A stretch of DNA of 64,000 nt from Eledone cirrhosa (GCA_964016885.1 OZ024740.1:200759484-200823483), one strand, 5' to 3'; counted from the stretch's first letter, positions 22,516-33,110 are shown. Numbers and translations are program-made. Notes: generated by a model not told the origin, from the letters alone.

Positions 22516-22546
22516 ACATACATACATACATACATACATACATACA
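22516..22546. repeat. (ACAT)n at 3' end of RLE-LINE copy 2
   Basis: About 7.5 ACAT units directly follow the 3'UTR. Confidence 0.97.
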
Positions 22547-23028
22547 AGCACCATAGTTTTTCGTCTAGTGTTAAAATGAGAATGAATAATTTCAATATGC
22601 CGTGCAATGGATATGTAAAATAAATATAACATGTACGCAAAGGTAGCGTGCAAAACACATTAATAAAAGCAGATAAAGCCATACCGAATAAAACCTAGGA
22701 GTATTTAATTTAAGTTAGAAACTTACCTGCTTAATATACTAAAATATTCTATTAAAACTGTAGACACGAGATTTATACGATTCCACGTTACATAGATATA
22801 TTCCAGAATATTACTACATACACATATAATATTTAGAGAGAAAATAATCCTGATCTAAAATAAACTTTGGATCCCAACGGAATAGCTTGATTCAGAAAAT
22901 ACACACTCAAACATTCAAATTGTAGATGAACAAATAAGGAATAGATCATGAAAATACAAACAGCGAACAATCAGCACAGAAATAGAAACGACGAGAACAA
23001 TTTTTTCAAGTATATATATAAATATATT

Positions 23029-23030
<2 letters not shown>
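22547..23030. other. No gene seen
   Basis: AT-rich sequence between the LINE and the Penelope element, unclassified. Confidence 0.5.
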
Positions 23031-23122
<92 letters not shown>

Positions 23123-23126
23123 TATA
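23031..23126. repeat. (CA)n-(CATA)n microsatellite
   Basis: Perfect (CA)n then (CATA)n directly upstream of the Asn-rich start of Penelope copy 1. It may have replaced the element's 5' part. Confidence 0.95.
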
Positions 23127-23128
23127 GC

Positions 23129-23690
23129 AACATCAATGATAGACACAACAAAAACAAGAAACATAATAAAAGTAACAACGACAATGGTAGAAATAACAGT
23201 AACAACAACAATAACGGTGAAGTAAACAACAATTCATCTAGCAATCATAACAATAATAATAATGCTAATGATAGAAACAACAACAACCACCATGATAACA
23301 ATAATAGCAACACACACAACTATGACGATAGATATAATGACAACCCCTTAGAGAAACTATTTTTCAACCCAGCTGACAAAACATATAAGATGGGTAATAT
23401 CTATCCTACGAGGTTACCCTTTAATAAAAGAGTTTGCATACCACAACAAATAGATGACGAGACAGAGGCACAGTTCACCATAGCTAGAAATAAGATTAGA
23501 CAAATAGTAGACAGGTATACTAAGAGACAGAGCAGACCAGAGGCCCAACAACTTGGGAGGAAACCTGTAGAAGGCTTGGTTAGCCTCAAGCAGCGCACAA
23601 TGGATGGTGAGGTAGTGTGTCTACCCACAGATAAGTCTGGTAGGATGTCAATAGATAGCATGCCGAACTACATCGAGGGCTATGCAACCC
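23129..23690 (+). pseudogene. Penelope copy 1, N-terminal and RT-finger region
   Basis: Open in one frame from 23129: a tract of roughly 75 residues rich in Asn, then NPLEKLFFNPADKTYK, EAQFTIARNKIRQIVDRY, EAQQLGRKP and LPTDKSGRMSIDSMPNYI. The DKSGR-x-SVDS motif lies in the RT finger region of Penelope-like elements. The frame changes at about 23680 (family sequence continues as MQPHITNT in the next frame). Confidence 0.85.
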
Positions 23691-24635
23691 CACATCACCA
23701 ACACGAGCGAAGTTGCACAACAAACACACGATGGGAGAGAAGAAATCCTCAACGCTCACATGATGTTGTGGACTGACATCCTAAAGCCAAGCAGACGCAC
23801 TGCCAACAACTTCCAGGCGTCTAACAATGGCATACCCCCCTTGTATGGGCTCCGCAAAGACCACAAGACAGTCGACGACCCGACAACAGGACCACCAACA
23901 AGACCCGTATGCGGAGCTAATATAGCTAGTAACTACAGGATCTCCTACTTCCTTTCAAATGTTATACGCCCCATAATGAAGATGTCCCTAGATGTATGTG
24001 ACAGTACAGAGGACCTCCTCAGCAGAATCAGTGAGTGCAACAAAAACAGGAACCTATCCAACTTCATAATAGGCAGCATGGATGTGGTGTCACTGTACCC
24101 ATCCATTAACATTGATTTTGCTGTGAAAAGATGTGTGGAGATGATCATTGAGAGTGAGGTGGAGTTCTGCGACGTCGACACAGACGAACTGGGCCTCCTA
24201 CTTAGACTTACCTACGACACTGACTACCTAGACAGCCATGATCTTAGACGTTTCTGCCCTAGTAGACCTATAAGAGGTAGACCCCCCACCATAACCTCAA
24301 TGGCAAAAAAGACTCCCATGGGAAAGTGGATTGGGTGGACCAAAGCTATACGGACCCTCAAAAACAATGATCAGGTAAGAAAAATGGTCGCACATGCAAT
24401 AGGGGCTAGTATCAAAACTACCCTAAAGGGCCACATATTTAAGTTCAACGAGAAGATCTACACCCAAAATGAGGGAGCAGCCATCGGCGTCAGCATAGCT
24501 GGTGATGTTGCCAATCTTTCCATGGTATGGTGGGAAAGGAGACTTAAAGATCTCCTTAATGAGAGCTCCATAGACCTCATCATGTACTCTCGTTATGTAG
24601 GCGATATCAATATAGTTATAAGAACACCCCACTAG
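23682..24635 (+). pseudogene. Penelope copy 1, RT core with YVGD in place of YVDD
   Basis: A 317-codon segment with HMMLWTDI, PPLYGLRKDHK, GPPTRPVCGANIASNYRISYF, GSMDVVSLYPSI (motif A, catalytic Asp), EGAAIGVSIAGDVANL (motif B-like) and MYSRYVGDINIV. At motif C the first catalytic Asp is Gly (GGC at 24600-24602; copy 2 has GAT). The metal-binding pair is therefore incomplete, and the RT should be inactive regardless of the frameshift. The ORF ends in a stop created by loss of one base near 24630; the family sequence (HPLESTNKF) continues one frame over. Confidence 0.88.
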
Positions 24636-25738
24636 AGAGCACTAACAAGTTTGATTTAGAACGTAGCACAATGGAAAGCATCCAGCAGATAGCTAATTCC
24701 ATACACCAGAGTATAACTGTAACTATCGACTTCCCTTCCAAACACCCTCACAATAGACTACCTGTATTAGACACAGAACTCTGGATTAACACTATAGACG
24801 AGAGATCCCAAATTCTCCACTCACACTATGCTAAACCCATGGCCTCCAAATACCTGATACTCAAAAACTCAGCAATGTCTAGTACTGCTAAGTTTAATAT
24901 TCTGATCGCAGATTTGGTACGAGTGATGAAGAATGTGTCCCGCATGTGCGACCCAACAGAAATGGAAAGACACATCCAACACTACATCAACCGCATGCAG
25001 TTCTCTGGCTACAACCAAAGAGACAGAGTCAGAGTATACGAAGGAGCCATGGAGAAGTATAAGACCCTCATAGAACTAGACATGAAAGGAATTTGCCCAT
25101 TATACAGGAGCAAATCATGGAATAGCTTAGATAGGGCTAGACATAAGATAGGGAAAGCCACCGCATGGTACGACAACCAGAGATACCAGAGTGTCATGTT
25201 TATGGACGTTACCCCTGGAGGGAAATTAGCTAACCAGTGTAGAAAGGCCCTGAGCAAGACCCACTTAAAAATTAAGGTGGTAGAAAAGCCAGGAACCACC
25301 ATAAAATCCCTGCTCAGCAAAACCTACACTTTTAAGAAAACCCTCTGTACCAATAGGAAATGTATCATATGTAAGGTAAACCCCCGGATAAACTGTAAAA
25401 CTAGAAACGTAGTCTATAGCCTAAGATGTACAGAGGGTACTTGCAGAAACATGACAACAACATACATAGGTGAGACAGCTCGTAGCATAGGTGAAAGGAT
25501 AGACCAACACTGGGGGGAACTAAAAGGACGAAAAAACGGGTCAGTACTATACGAACATGCTAGACAACAACATGACGGTAACATAGACAACATAGAAATT
25601 AGAATAATATCTAAACATAGAAATGACCCAGCAGATAGGCAAATCAGAGAGGCCAGTGAAATAGAAATTAGAAGACCAAGTCTAAACAGAAAGAATGAAT
25701 GGAATAACAAAACACCCAAACAAACAACACTGACCTAA
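24636..25738 (+). pseudogene. Penelope copy 1, RT thumb, linker zinc motif and GIY-YIG
   Basis: An open frame through ATG 24671 (355 codons). It includes LPVLDTELW (post-RT), SKYLILKNSAMSS, RMQFSGYNQRDRVRVYEGA, MFMDVTPGG, a Cys-rich linker (CTNRKCIIC, then NCKTRN) and a GIY-YIG-type domain: VVYSLRC near residue 246, TYIGETARSIGERIDQH near residue 264, then YEHARQQHDG, EIRIISK, REASEIEIRRPSLNRKNEWN. This domain is the endonuclease of Penelope-like elements and presumably nicks the target. It looks intact. Confidence 0.9.
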
Positions 25739-26224
25739 GAGAAGTATAAAGAAGTAAATATAATAAAATAAATAAATAAATAAAGCACAATAACAACAAG
25801 CACATAAACACACACTAGTCACCCATCACGCGGCAAACAAAACACCATACACACACGCAAACGCATGCGCAAAGAAGACAAAATAAAATAAACAAACAAG
25901 CAAATAAATAAATAAATATATAGACAGACTGAATAAAAATGGCGTAGACATACAATACAACAGGAGGAAAAGATAGCACCACTGACGATGTTGCAGATGT
26001 GCAACGAAAGATTTATGATAAACTATATATATGGGTTTGTGTCTATATTGTATCTGTATTATTTTTGATCGTCGGTCAGTCAATGGCAACATTGAGGACC
26101 GAGTAAGTTAGATTACCGATATAAAAGACACAGAAGCGAGAAGCGAAAACCAACCAAACAGTGAGTGTGTTCTTTTATTAATTCTGGCAATATTACACAA
26201 ATATGACCCTCCCCAAGTATAACA

Positions 26225-26228
<4 letters not shown>

Positions 26229-26296
<68 letters not shown>
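26229..26296. repeat. (AT)n microsatellite
   Basis: Lies between the pseudo-LTR end of copy 1 and the inverted Penelope fragment. Confidence 0.95.
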
Positions 26297-26298
<2 letters not shown>

Positions 26299-26532
26299 CG
26301 TTTCTGAATTTGTTTTGCAAGTTTCTTTATCTGAAAACGTGTGTTGAAACCGATATTGTTATACATTGGGAGGGTCATGTTGCCAATAAGAAACACACGC
26401 ACCAGATGTTTCACTTCAATTTATTATAATAAATTTATAAATTTAGGAATTTAGGAATTTCCGGTTGGTTGGTTGGTTCCACAGCCAGATGATTGTTTAT
26501 ATATTGTCAAAGTTCTTTCACACATACTGGTC
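26295..26532 (-). mobile_element. Inverted Penelope tandem-junction fragment
   Basis: On the minus strand: 3'UTR end (ACTTTGACAATATATAAAC, as at 30700), pseudo-LTR, then the first ~60 bp of the ORF up to ...TTCAGAAACGAAAT, where it stops at (AT)n. It is an inverted duplicate of 26533-26716, giving a hairpin with arms of about 184 bp and a 54-nt loop. Confidence 0.88.
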
Positions 26533-26658
26533 ACCAACCAACCAACCGGAAATTCCTAAATTCCTAAATTTATAAATTTCTTATAATAAATTGAAGTGAA
26601 AGCAACTGGTGTGTGTGTTTCTTATTGGCAACATGACCCTCCCAAAGTATAACAATAT
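26533..26658 (+). repeat. 5' pseudo-LTR of Penelope copy 2
   Basis: Near-identical to 30741-30865. The likely start codon of the element (ATG 26633, ATGACCCTCCCAAAGTA) lies inside this repeat, as it would if a tandem upstream unit supplied the promoter region. Confidence 0.85.
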
Positions 26659-27437
26659 CGGTTTCAACACACGTTTTCAGATAAAGAATCTTGCTAAACA
26701 AATTCAGAAACGAAATATCGGAAGCCTTTTCCAGGCTAACAAGATACTGAAAACCACCATGTTCTGTTGTCTACGAAAAACAATAACATCTCGACAACTA
26801 CACTTCATAAAAGAATGTGCCTCGTCCCGAGTTTACACCAACACCATCAACACCGATGTAAGAAAAATACAACTCACCAAAAAGCAAGCAGATAGGATAA
26901 AACGAACACTAATTCTAAACATAAAAAAGATTTACAGAGAATTAAGTCATCAAGAAAAACATAAGCGTAACCTAATACAAGAAATAACTAAGATCACCAC
27001 ACTAAGAGAAAATAAACCTTATATGTCTTGAAGAAAAGTACATTGTTCAAGAATGTGACAAGCACTTTAACAAGAAACTAATGTGTCTCAAACAGATAAA
27101 ACTAAATCAAGATACTTTAGAGAATATCGATAGATATCCCGACAAAATTGACGGTATAAATATGGCCGACATCTCATTAACAGATGAATTCAACAACAAC
27201 AACACAAATATATACGGCAACACTACGGTCGACTCTGATGAATTATCGATATTACAGCTACCACCTAAATATGACACATATAATAAGGTAAATATGATAA
27301 AATGCTTGTCAGAAATAGAAAAATCATTTACAAAATTACGTTGGAGCCTCAAAAACAAAAACAAAAGTAACAACATACGCACACACACACATACATATAC
27401 AACAAACATCCCAACAACAACAGACACACAGACATAA
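26633..27437 (+). pseudogene. Penelope copy 2, N-terminal ORF segments
   Basis: Segment one (ATG 26633 to 27031) is basic and helical: FNTRFQIKNLAKQIQKRN, then RKIQLTKKQADRIKRTL, and KKIYRELSHQEKHKRNL. Segment two (27081-27437, another frame) has KYDTYNKVNMIKCLSEIEKSFTKLRWSLKNK, resembling the conserved N-terminal helix before the RT in Penelope-like elements, then runs into (ACA)n-derived Thr/Asn. The frame change between 27031 and 27081 breaks the ORF. I do not know a specific function for this part. Confidence 0.7.
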
Positions 27438-27725
27438 ACAACGATAACAACAACACACACAACAACAATAATAACATACTCAGAAACAACAACAACAGAC
27501 ACGCAGACACAAACAACAATAATAACACACAACAATAATAACATACACGGAGACAACAACAACAACACACATCAACAACAGCACACATCAACAACAACAA
27601 CAACACACACACATTCTATGCCTCTCACCACCACCACAATCTTAACAAACACACAGACAGAAAACAGGTAATGACAGTAGCACAGAAATAAGGGAAGGTA
27701 TAGGATTGAAAGAAGAAGGGAGACT
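27438..27725 (+). repeat. CA/AAC-rich low-complexity stretch within the Penelope ORF
   Basis: ACAACAACAACACACA-type sequence. The Leu/Val/Cys-rich ORFs on the opposite strand here are artefacts. It is likely the expanded Asn/Thr linker of the element. Confidence 0.8.
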
Positions 27726-28351
27726 GTGGACAGAGAAAATAACCAGGACGAACACACAGACACACAAAATAGAGTAGATAATAACAATGAGCCAGAGGAA
27801 AGAGACAGGAGTAATAATGAGAGATATAGAAACAACCATGAGGCTGTTGGTGGAAATAGAAATAGAAACAACACAACTAACAATAACAACAGCATTAGTA
27901 CACATAAAGCCGCAGCCTGGAACTCTACTTTTTATAATCCTTCCGATAAGTCGTTCGACCTGCGACGAGTCCACGCCACGACTTTAGCTTTTAACAAACG
28001 CACGCAATTGCCGTCGTAGGTCGATGAACAAACAGAAGCACAATTTAGTATAGCTAGATTTAAACTTAGAAATATTATAGAACAGTATAGCAAGAAGCAT
28101 AATAGAATAGAGGCCCAGCAACTGGGAGAAAAATCTGCAAATGGCTTGCGTAAGCTCATGCAGCGCTCGGGTAATGGAGAGATTGCATGCTTTCCAACAG
28201 ACAAGTCTGGCAGAATGTCGGTTGACAGTCTGTCAAACTACATCCAGGCAATGCAACCCCACATCACTAAAACAAGAGAAGTAACACCACAAGAGCATAA
28301 GGATAGGGAAAAAGCCCTCAATGCCCATATGATGATGTGGACAAATATAAT
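27726..28351 (+). pseudogene. Penelope copy 2, RT-finger region up to the SINE
   Basis: Asn-rich linker, then WNSTFYNPSDKSF, an in-frame TAG at 28017-28019, then EAQFSIARFKLRNIIEQY, EAQQLGEKS, PTDKSGRMSVDSLSNYIQAMQPH and NAHMMMWTNI. The coding sequence runs into the SINE at 28352. Only the TAG and the SINE interrupt this segment; copy 1 has no stop at the equivalent place. Confidence 0.85.
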
Positions 28352-28525
28352 TGTTTCTACTTTAGGCACAAGGCCAGCAATTACCCAGTGCATTACTGGT
28401 ACTTTATTTTATCGACCCCGTAATGATGAAAGGCAAAGTCAACCTCGGCGGGATTTGAACTCAAATCGTAAAGGGACGTAACTATGCTGGAAAGCATGGC
28501 GTGCGACACTCTACCGATACTGCCA
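28352..28525 (-). repeat. Full-length tRNA-SINE inserted in Penelope copy 2, 17-bp TSD
   Basis: Minus-strand SINE: TGGCAGTATCGGTAGAG, B box GAGTTCAAATCCC, GCCGAGGTTGACTTTGCC, GGGGTCGATAAAATAAAG, tail TAGAAACA. Exact direct repeats ATGTGGACAAATATAAT at 28335-28351 and 28526-28542. The SINE plus one repeat is 191 bp, and the coding frame on either side differs by exactly that shift, so the host element was in frame here before insertion. Confidence 0.97.
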
Positions 28526-29704
28526 ATGTGGACAAATATAATGCAGCCCAACAAAAGGAACAAAAACGTGCCAGCGTTGTATGGGCTTCGAAAAGACCAT
28601 AAAACGAGCAGTGACCCTGTCACAGGACCACCAACAGTCTGTGGAGCTAACATTGCTAGTAACTACAGACTTTCCTACTTCCTCTCCCTGATCATACGCC
28701 CCATCATTGAAATGTCCCCAGATATATGTGACATCACTGAGGACCTCCTCAGCAGAATCGGCGAGAGTAACCGACCTAGCGCCCTAACAAACTGCATAAT
28801 AGGTAGTATGGATGTTGTGTCCCTGTATCCATCTATTGACGTGGATTTTTCTGTGGAGAAATGCGTAGAAATGATCAGTGAGAGCAATGTTGAATTCCGT
28901 GAGATTGATACCAGTGAGCTGGGACTCCTACTTAAACTTACCTATAGTAATAATTATCTAGATACATATGGCCTTAGCAACCTGTGCCCTACAAGACCAG
29001 CAAGGGGCAGACCACCTACAATTACCTCAATGGCCAAGAAAACCCACACAGATACATGGAACGGGTGGACCAGAGCCATACGGACCCCCGAAAACCACGA
29101 TGAACTAAAGAAAATGATTGCACATGTGGTGGGGGCCAGCATAAAATTAACCCTTAAGGAACATATGTTCAAATTTAATGGAGAAACATATGCCCAAGAG
29201 GAGGGAGCAGCCATTGGTGTTAGTATTGCATGTGACATAGCTAACCTATTTATGGTATGGTGGGACAATAGACTTAAATTTAAACTTAGAGAACAATTAG
29301 AAGACAGCAACCCCTTAACCCTGACAATGTACTCCCGCTACGTTGATGATATAAACATCGTAGTAAGAACACATCCACTAAAGAACAGTCAGGAATTAGA
29401 GAAAAACACCATGGAAAGCATCCAGCAAATAGCTAACTCCATCCACCAGAGTATTAGAGTTACTATAGACTACCCAAGCAAACACCCCAACCATCGATTA
29501 CCTGTACTAGACACAGAGCTCTGGTTAGATACCATTAATAACAAAAAACAAATCCTCCATTTCCATTATGCCAAACCCATGACTTCCAAATATCTGATCC
29601 ACCGAAACTCAGCTGTTTCGGACCATACCAAAATCAACATACTGATTGCGGATTTGGTACGGGTGATGAGAAACGTGTCCCGCATGTGCAACCCCAAACC
29701 ATAG
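28526..29704 (+). pseudogene. Penelope copy 2, RT core (YVDD intact)
   Basis: Continues the RT: PALYGLRKDHK, CGANIASNYRLSYF, GSMDVVSLYPSI, EGAAIGVSIACDIANLF, MYSRYVDDINIV (both Asp at motif C, 29345-29350), LPVLDTELW. About 80% similar by eye to copy 1 at the protein level. Open until a frameshift around 29695, where family sequence (ELERHIQHF) moves to the next frame. Confidence 0.9.
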
Positions 29705-30424
29705 AACTAGAGAGACACATACAACACTTCATCCACCGTATGCAGTTCTCTGGTTACAATCAGAGAGATAAAATCAGAGTATATAGAGGAGCCAGAACCA
29801 AATGGGAAAAAATGGTAAATAATGACACAAATGGGACCTGCCCCTTGTATAGGAGCAAATTTTGGAATAGAAAGAACTAGGAATAAGGTTAATAGAATAA
29901 ACTCGTGGTATAAATAGCAATAGATACCAGAGTGTAATGTTCATCGACACAACCCCTAGAGGTGAATTAACTTACAAATTTAGAAGGGCCCTAGATAAAC
30001 ATAAACTCAATATTAAGATAGTAGAAAGACCAGGTACCTCCATAAAAACACTTATTAGCAATACATACCTCTTTTTAAAGAACCCCTGTATAGATAAGAA
30101 ATGTATAATCTGTAAATTAAGCCCCCATATTAACTGTAAAACTAGAAATGTAGTATATAGCATAAGATGTACTGAAGGACAATGTAGAGATAAGAATATA
30201 GTGTACATAGGTGAGACACCTCGTAGTATAGGGGAACGGATAAATAAACACTGGTGAGACCTTCAAGATAGTAAAGAATCATCTGTATTCTACCAACATG
30301 CTAAAATAGAACATAAGGCTAAATTAGAGAACATAGAAATAAAAATAGAATCTACACAGAGAAAAGACGCAATGTTTAGACAAATCACAGAGGCAATAAA
30401 CATAAATAAACTCCAACCAAATTA
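29686..30424 (+). pseudogene. Penelope copy 2, thumb/linker/GIY-YIG, frameshifted
   Basis: Three pieces in changing frames: HIQHFIHRMQFSGYNQRDKIRVY (29686-29880), then MFIDTTPRGELTYKF ... CIDKKCIICKLSPHINCKTRNVVYSIRC and VYIGETPRSIGERINKHW (29937-30254), then TGA 30255-30257 where copy 1 has Gly, then FYQHAK, NIEIKIES, FRQITEAI. The GIY-YIG core residues are present, but the domain is split by the nonsense codon. Confidence 0.85.
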
Positions 30425-30740
30425 AATAGAAAACATGAATGGAACAGCAACATCACAACTTACAATTAAGGATAAAATGAAAACACACATGCACATAGAA
30501 CAAACAACCAACCAGTAACATGTAAATAAACAAATAAATAAACAAATATAAACACACACAGACACCCGGATGTAACACATGCGCAAACTAAGCACACAAC
30601 ACACACAAAACCAAGATGGCGTAGGACAGAACAAAGGAGTGGCACAAAAACAAAGAAAAGAATCCCCAGTCACTGAAGAGGTCAAAGAATGTGTGACGAA
30701 AGGACTTTGACAATATATAAACAATCATCTGGTTGTGGAA

Positions 30741-30857
30741 CCAACCAACCAACCGGAAATTCATAAATTCCTAAATTTATAAATTTATTGTAATAAATTG
30801 AAGTGAAAGCATCTGGTGCGTATGTTTCTTATTGGCAACATGACCCTCCCAAAGTAT

Positions 30858-30865
<8 letters not shown>
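30741..30865 (+). repeat. 3' pseudo-LTR of Penelope copy 2
   Basis: Pairs with 26533-26658. Immediately followed by (AT)n at 30865-30928. Confidence 0.88.

Positions 30866-30928
<63 letters not shown>
30865..30928. repeat. (AT)n microsatellite
   Basis: Pure TA repeat at the 3' boundary of the Penelope copy, mirroring the (AT)n after copy 1. Confidence 0.95.
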
Positions 30929-30932
<4 letters not shown>

Positions 30933-31252
30933 TATCTTACCAAAAGCTTAACATTATTTGTCTAAGCAGACAGTACTTGTGTTAGGAGTTGCAGAAACCC
31001 AAATGCTGTATATTACCTACCTTCCAGGTATAATTTTCAATCATATTTTATTTGTTTGACCCGAATTACTTGGTCGTTTCTATGGCTGTGCGGATAATGG
31101 TTTAACCATCGTCTCAGTGTGTTTGGCCTTTTAACTTATGTTGTTGCTCTAGTTCACTAGCTTCTATGGAGCGCTGCCACACATCTCGGAAGTTGTTTTT
31201 CGCTAATTTCCAATAGCCGAAATACGATTCTCGCTAATTTATATTTGTATTA
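30933..31252 (+). repeat. Unclassified ~0.3-0.4 kb repeat, copy 1
   Basis: Begins ATCTTACCAAAAGCTTAAC, includes GAGTTGCAGAAACCCAAATG, GACCCGAATTACTT and TGGTTTAACCATCGTCTCAG, and ends near ATTCTCGCTAATTTATATTTG. Two further copies follow in the same orientation. It could be a solo LTR or other retroelement end; no coding sequence identifies it. Confidence 0.85.
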
Positions 31253-31438
31253 TTCTCCAGAGTCTAGCTATTGACCAGTTAATTTTCTTGATTTTTTTTA
31301 GTTAATTCTATTGACTGATTAATAGCTCTTGTTAATTTTAAAACTATTCTGTTGAGAACTTAATTCGTTTTGTGATATTTTGCAATTTTGCAATAACACG
31401 CATACTGAATTCATCCGCCAAAACTAAGGGTTGCCCCC

Positions 31439-31855
31439 TCCCCACCTGTCGAGCCCCACGTGGGTTTTGATAACGTTCTGTCCTTGGCTTGGCACTGAAC
31501 TAAAAGCCTGTTGAGAAAGTGACTTCCTTGTTCGATCATCTTACCAAAAGCTTAACATTATTTGTCTAAGCAGACAGTACTTGATTTAGGAGTTGCAGAA
31601 ACCCAAATGCTGGATTTTACCAACCTTCCAGGGGTCCGGGTATAATTTTCAATCATATTTTATTTGTTTGACCCGAATTACTTCTGTCGTTTCTATGGCT
31701 GTGCGGATAATGGTTTAACCATCGTCTCAGTGTGTTTGGCCTTTTAACTTATGTTGTAGCTCTGGTTCACTAGCTTCTATGGAGCGCTTGCCACACATCT
31801 CGGAAGTTGGTTTTCGCTAATTTCCATTACGATTCTCGCTAATTTATATTTGTAT
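31439..31855 (+). repeat. Unclassified repeat, copy 2
   Basis: About 95% similar by eye to copy 1 over the shared part (starting 604 bp downstream), plus a leader CGAGCCCCACGTGGGTTTTG...GTTGAGAAAGTG also found in copy 3. Confidence 0.88.
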
Positions 31856-32196
31856 ATGTTTGCGTAGACTGACAGTAATCTATAACTTATTGGCTGGCGC
31901 AAACCATGTGATCGTGTCACCTTACCAGCCAGGACATTGTTTGGGGAGGGTGCTTGCGTAGGCTAGTTTCGTCATGTTTTGGGTAGTAGTTGAGACACCT
32001 CCTTCACATTTGCGCTTGCGCATATTTGTGGAGGAGAATTAGGACTCACATGCGAACGGGCGAAGATTTCAAGAACATCATCTTTGTATTTACCTTTGTT
32101 GTTTTAACTTTCATTGCCTCGAGAACGTAACTTTATTATGTAAGGAGCTGTCGGTTGAGAGCATGGCACTGGGTACGTGGAATTGCGCGGCCACTG

Positions 32197-32200
<4 letters not shown>
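31856..32200. other. No gene seen
   Basis: Includes TTTGCGCTTGCGCATA. No coding or RNA signal. Confidence 0.5.
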
Positions 32201-32234
<34 letters not shown>

Positions 32235-32582
32235 GAAAAATGGCGTGCTGCGTGGTTGCACATGGGTTACATATGAATAAAATTAGTCCTTCATCAGTGA
32301 TCTTCCAAACTTCATTGGTATTTCTTCGCTTTAAAGATCATATACCTCTGGTTGGTGCGAGCAATAACTAAGGAAAGTTATTGGGACACGTAAAATAGAA
32401 TGAAGCGAGCGAGACATGTATATATATGTATATATATATATTAATAACAGGAATTCCAACTTTGTCTGATTTACTCGTTTTATCTACAATCCTTTAAAAT
32501 TTATAATGGTATTAGAATGAAATAGTATGGTAGAATATTAAATGTTAAGTGTTACTTAAACAAGTACTTTTATGCTTTCGCA

Positions 32583-32680
32583 ATCTTCAGGTTCATAATG
32601 TGTGGTGACAGTCAAGTTTGCAATTTTCGACAGTTGAAAATTGCAAACTTTATGTCACCACACATTATGAACCTGAAGAT
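32583..32680. repeat. 45-bp hairpin palindrome
   Basis: Left arm 32583-32628 and right arm 32636-32680 are reverse complements apart from a GTC/TA mismatch, with a 7-nt loop. Outer bases are ATCTTCAGGTTCATAATG. Confidence 0.93.
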
Positions 32681-32691
32681 ATATATATATA

Positions 32692-33110
32692 GGAGTTCGC
32701 TCCCTTGCTAGACCCCACGTGGATTTAGTAACGGGTTCCCTTGTATTATTGAACTAAACGCCCGTTGAAAAAGTGGGTTCCTTGTCCATCTTCTTACCAG
32801 AAGCCGGATATTTTTCATGTAAGCTGACGGTAACTGATTTAGGAGCCGCAGAGACCCAAATGCTGCAATTTACCATCTTTCCAGGGGGTCCAAGTAAAGT
32901 TTTCATTCATATATATTTGTATTTTTCTGACCCGAATTTTATTGGTCGTTTTTCGGCTGTGCGAATGATTGTTTAAGCATCGTCTCAGTGTGTTGGTATT
33001 TAAACGTTAGTTATAGCTCTGGTTTATCCAAACTATTGAGCACTTTGCCACACATTTCAAAGATTGTGTTTCGTTATTTCGTGGGCCGAGATTCCGATTC
33101 TCGATAATTT

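Larger units (their letters stand above)
23127..26226 (+). mobile_element. Penelope-like element, copy 1
   Basis: Asn-rich N-terminus, RT and GIY-YIG endonuclease on the plus strand, then a long A-rich 3'UTR (containing ATGGCGTAGAC near 25940, as in copy 2), and a diverged pseudo-LTR ending ...TATGACCCTCCCCAAGTATAACAATAT at about 26202-26228, followed by (AT)n. The 5' pseudo-LTR and the first part of the ORF are missing. Two frameshifts and a catalytic-site substitution inactivate it. Confidence 0.88.
26533..30865 (+). mobile_element. Penelope-like element, copy 2, with pseudo-LTRs
   Basis: Bounded by direct repeats 26533-26658 (126 bp) and 30741-30865 (125 bp), which differ at only a handful of positions: CCAACCAACCAACCGG ... 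AAAGTATAACAATAT. Such pseudo-LTRs are known for Penelope-like elements and arise from tandem copies. The interior holds ORF segments 26633-30424, a SINE at 28352-28525, and a 3'UTR with AAGATGGCGTAGG. Pseudogenised by a stop at 28017, frameshifts near 29.7 and 29.9 kb, and a stop at 30255. Confidence 0.9.

Noticed and set aside
23682..25738. Host gene with GIY-YIG nuclease domain
   Set aside because: The domain is in frame with a Penelope RT, a second copy with pseudo-LTRs lies downstream, and both are frameshifted.
27107..27895. Leu/Val/Cys-rich minus-strand ORFs resembling membrane proteins
   Set aside because: Antisense to the CA/AAC-rich linker of the Penelope element. The hydrophobicity is a codon artefact.
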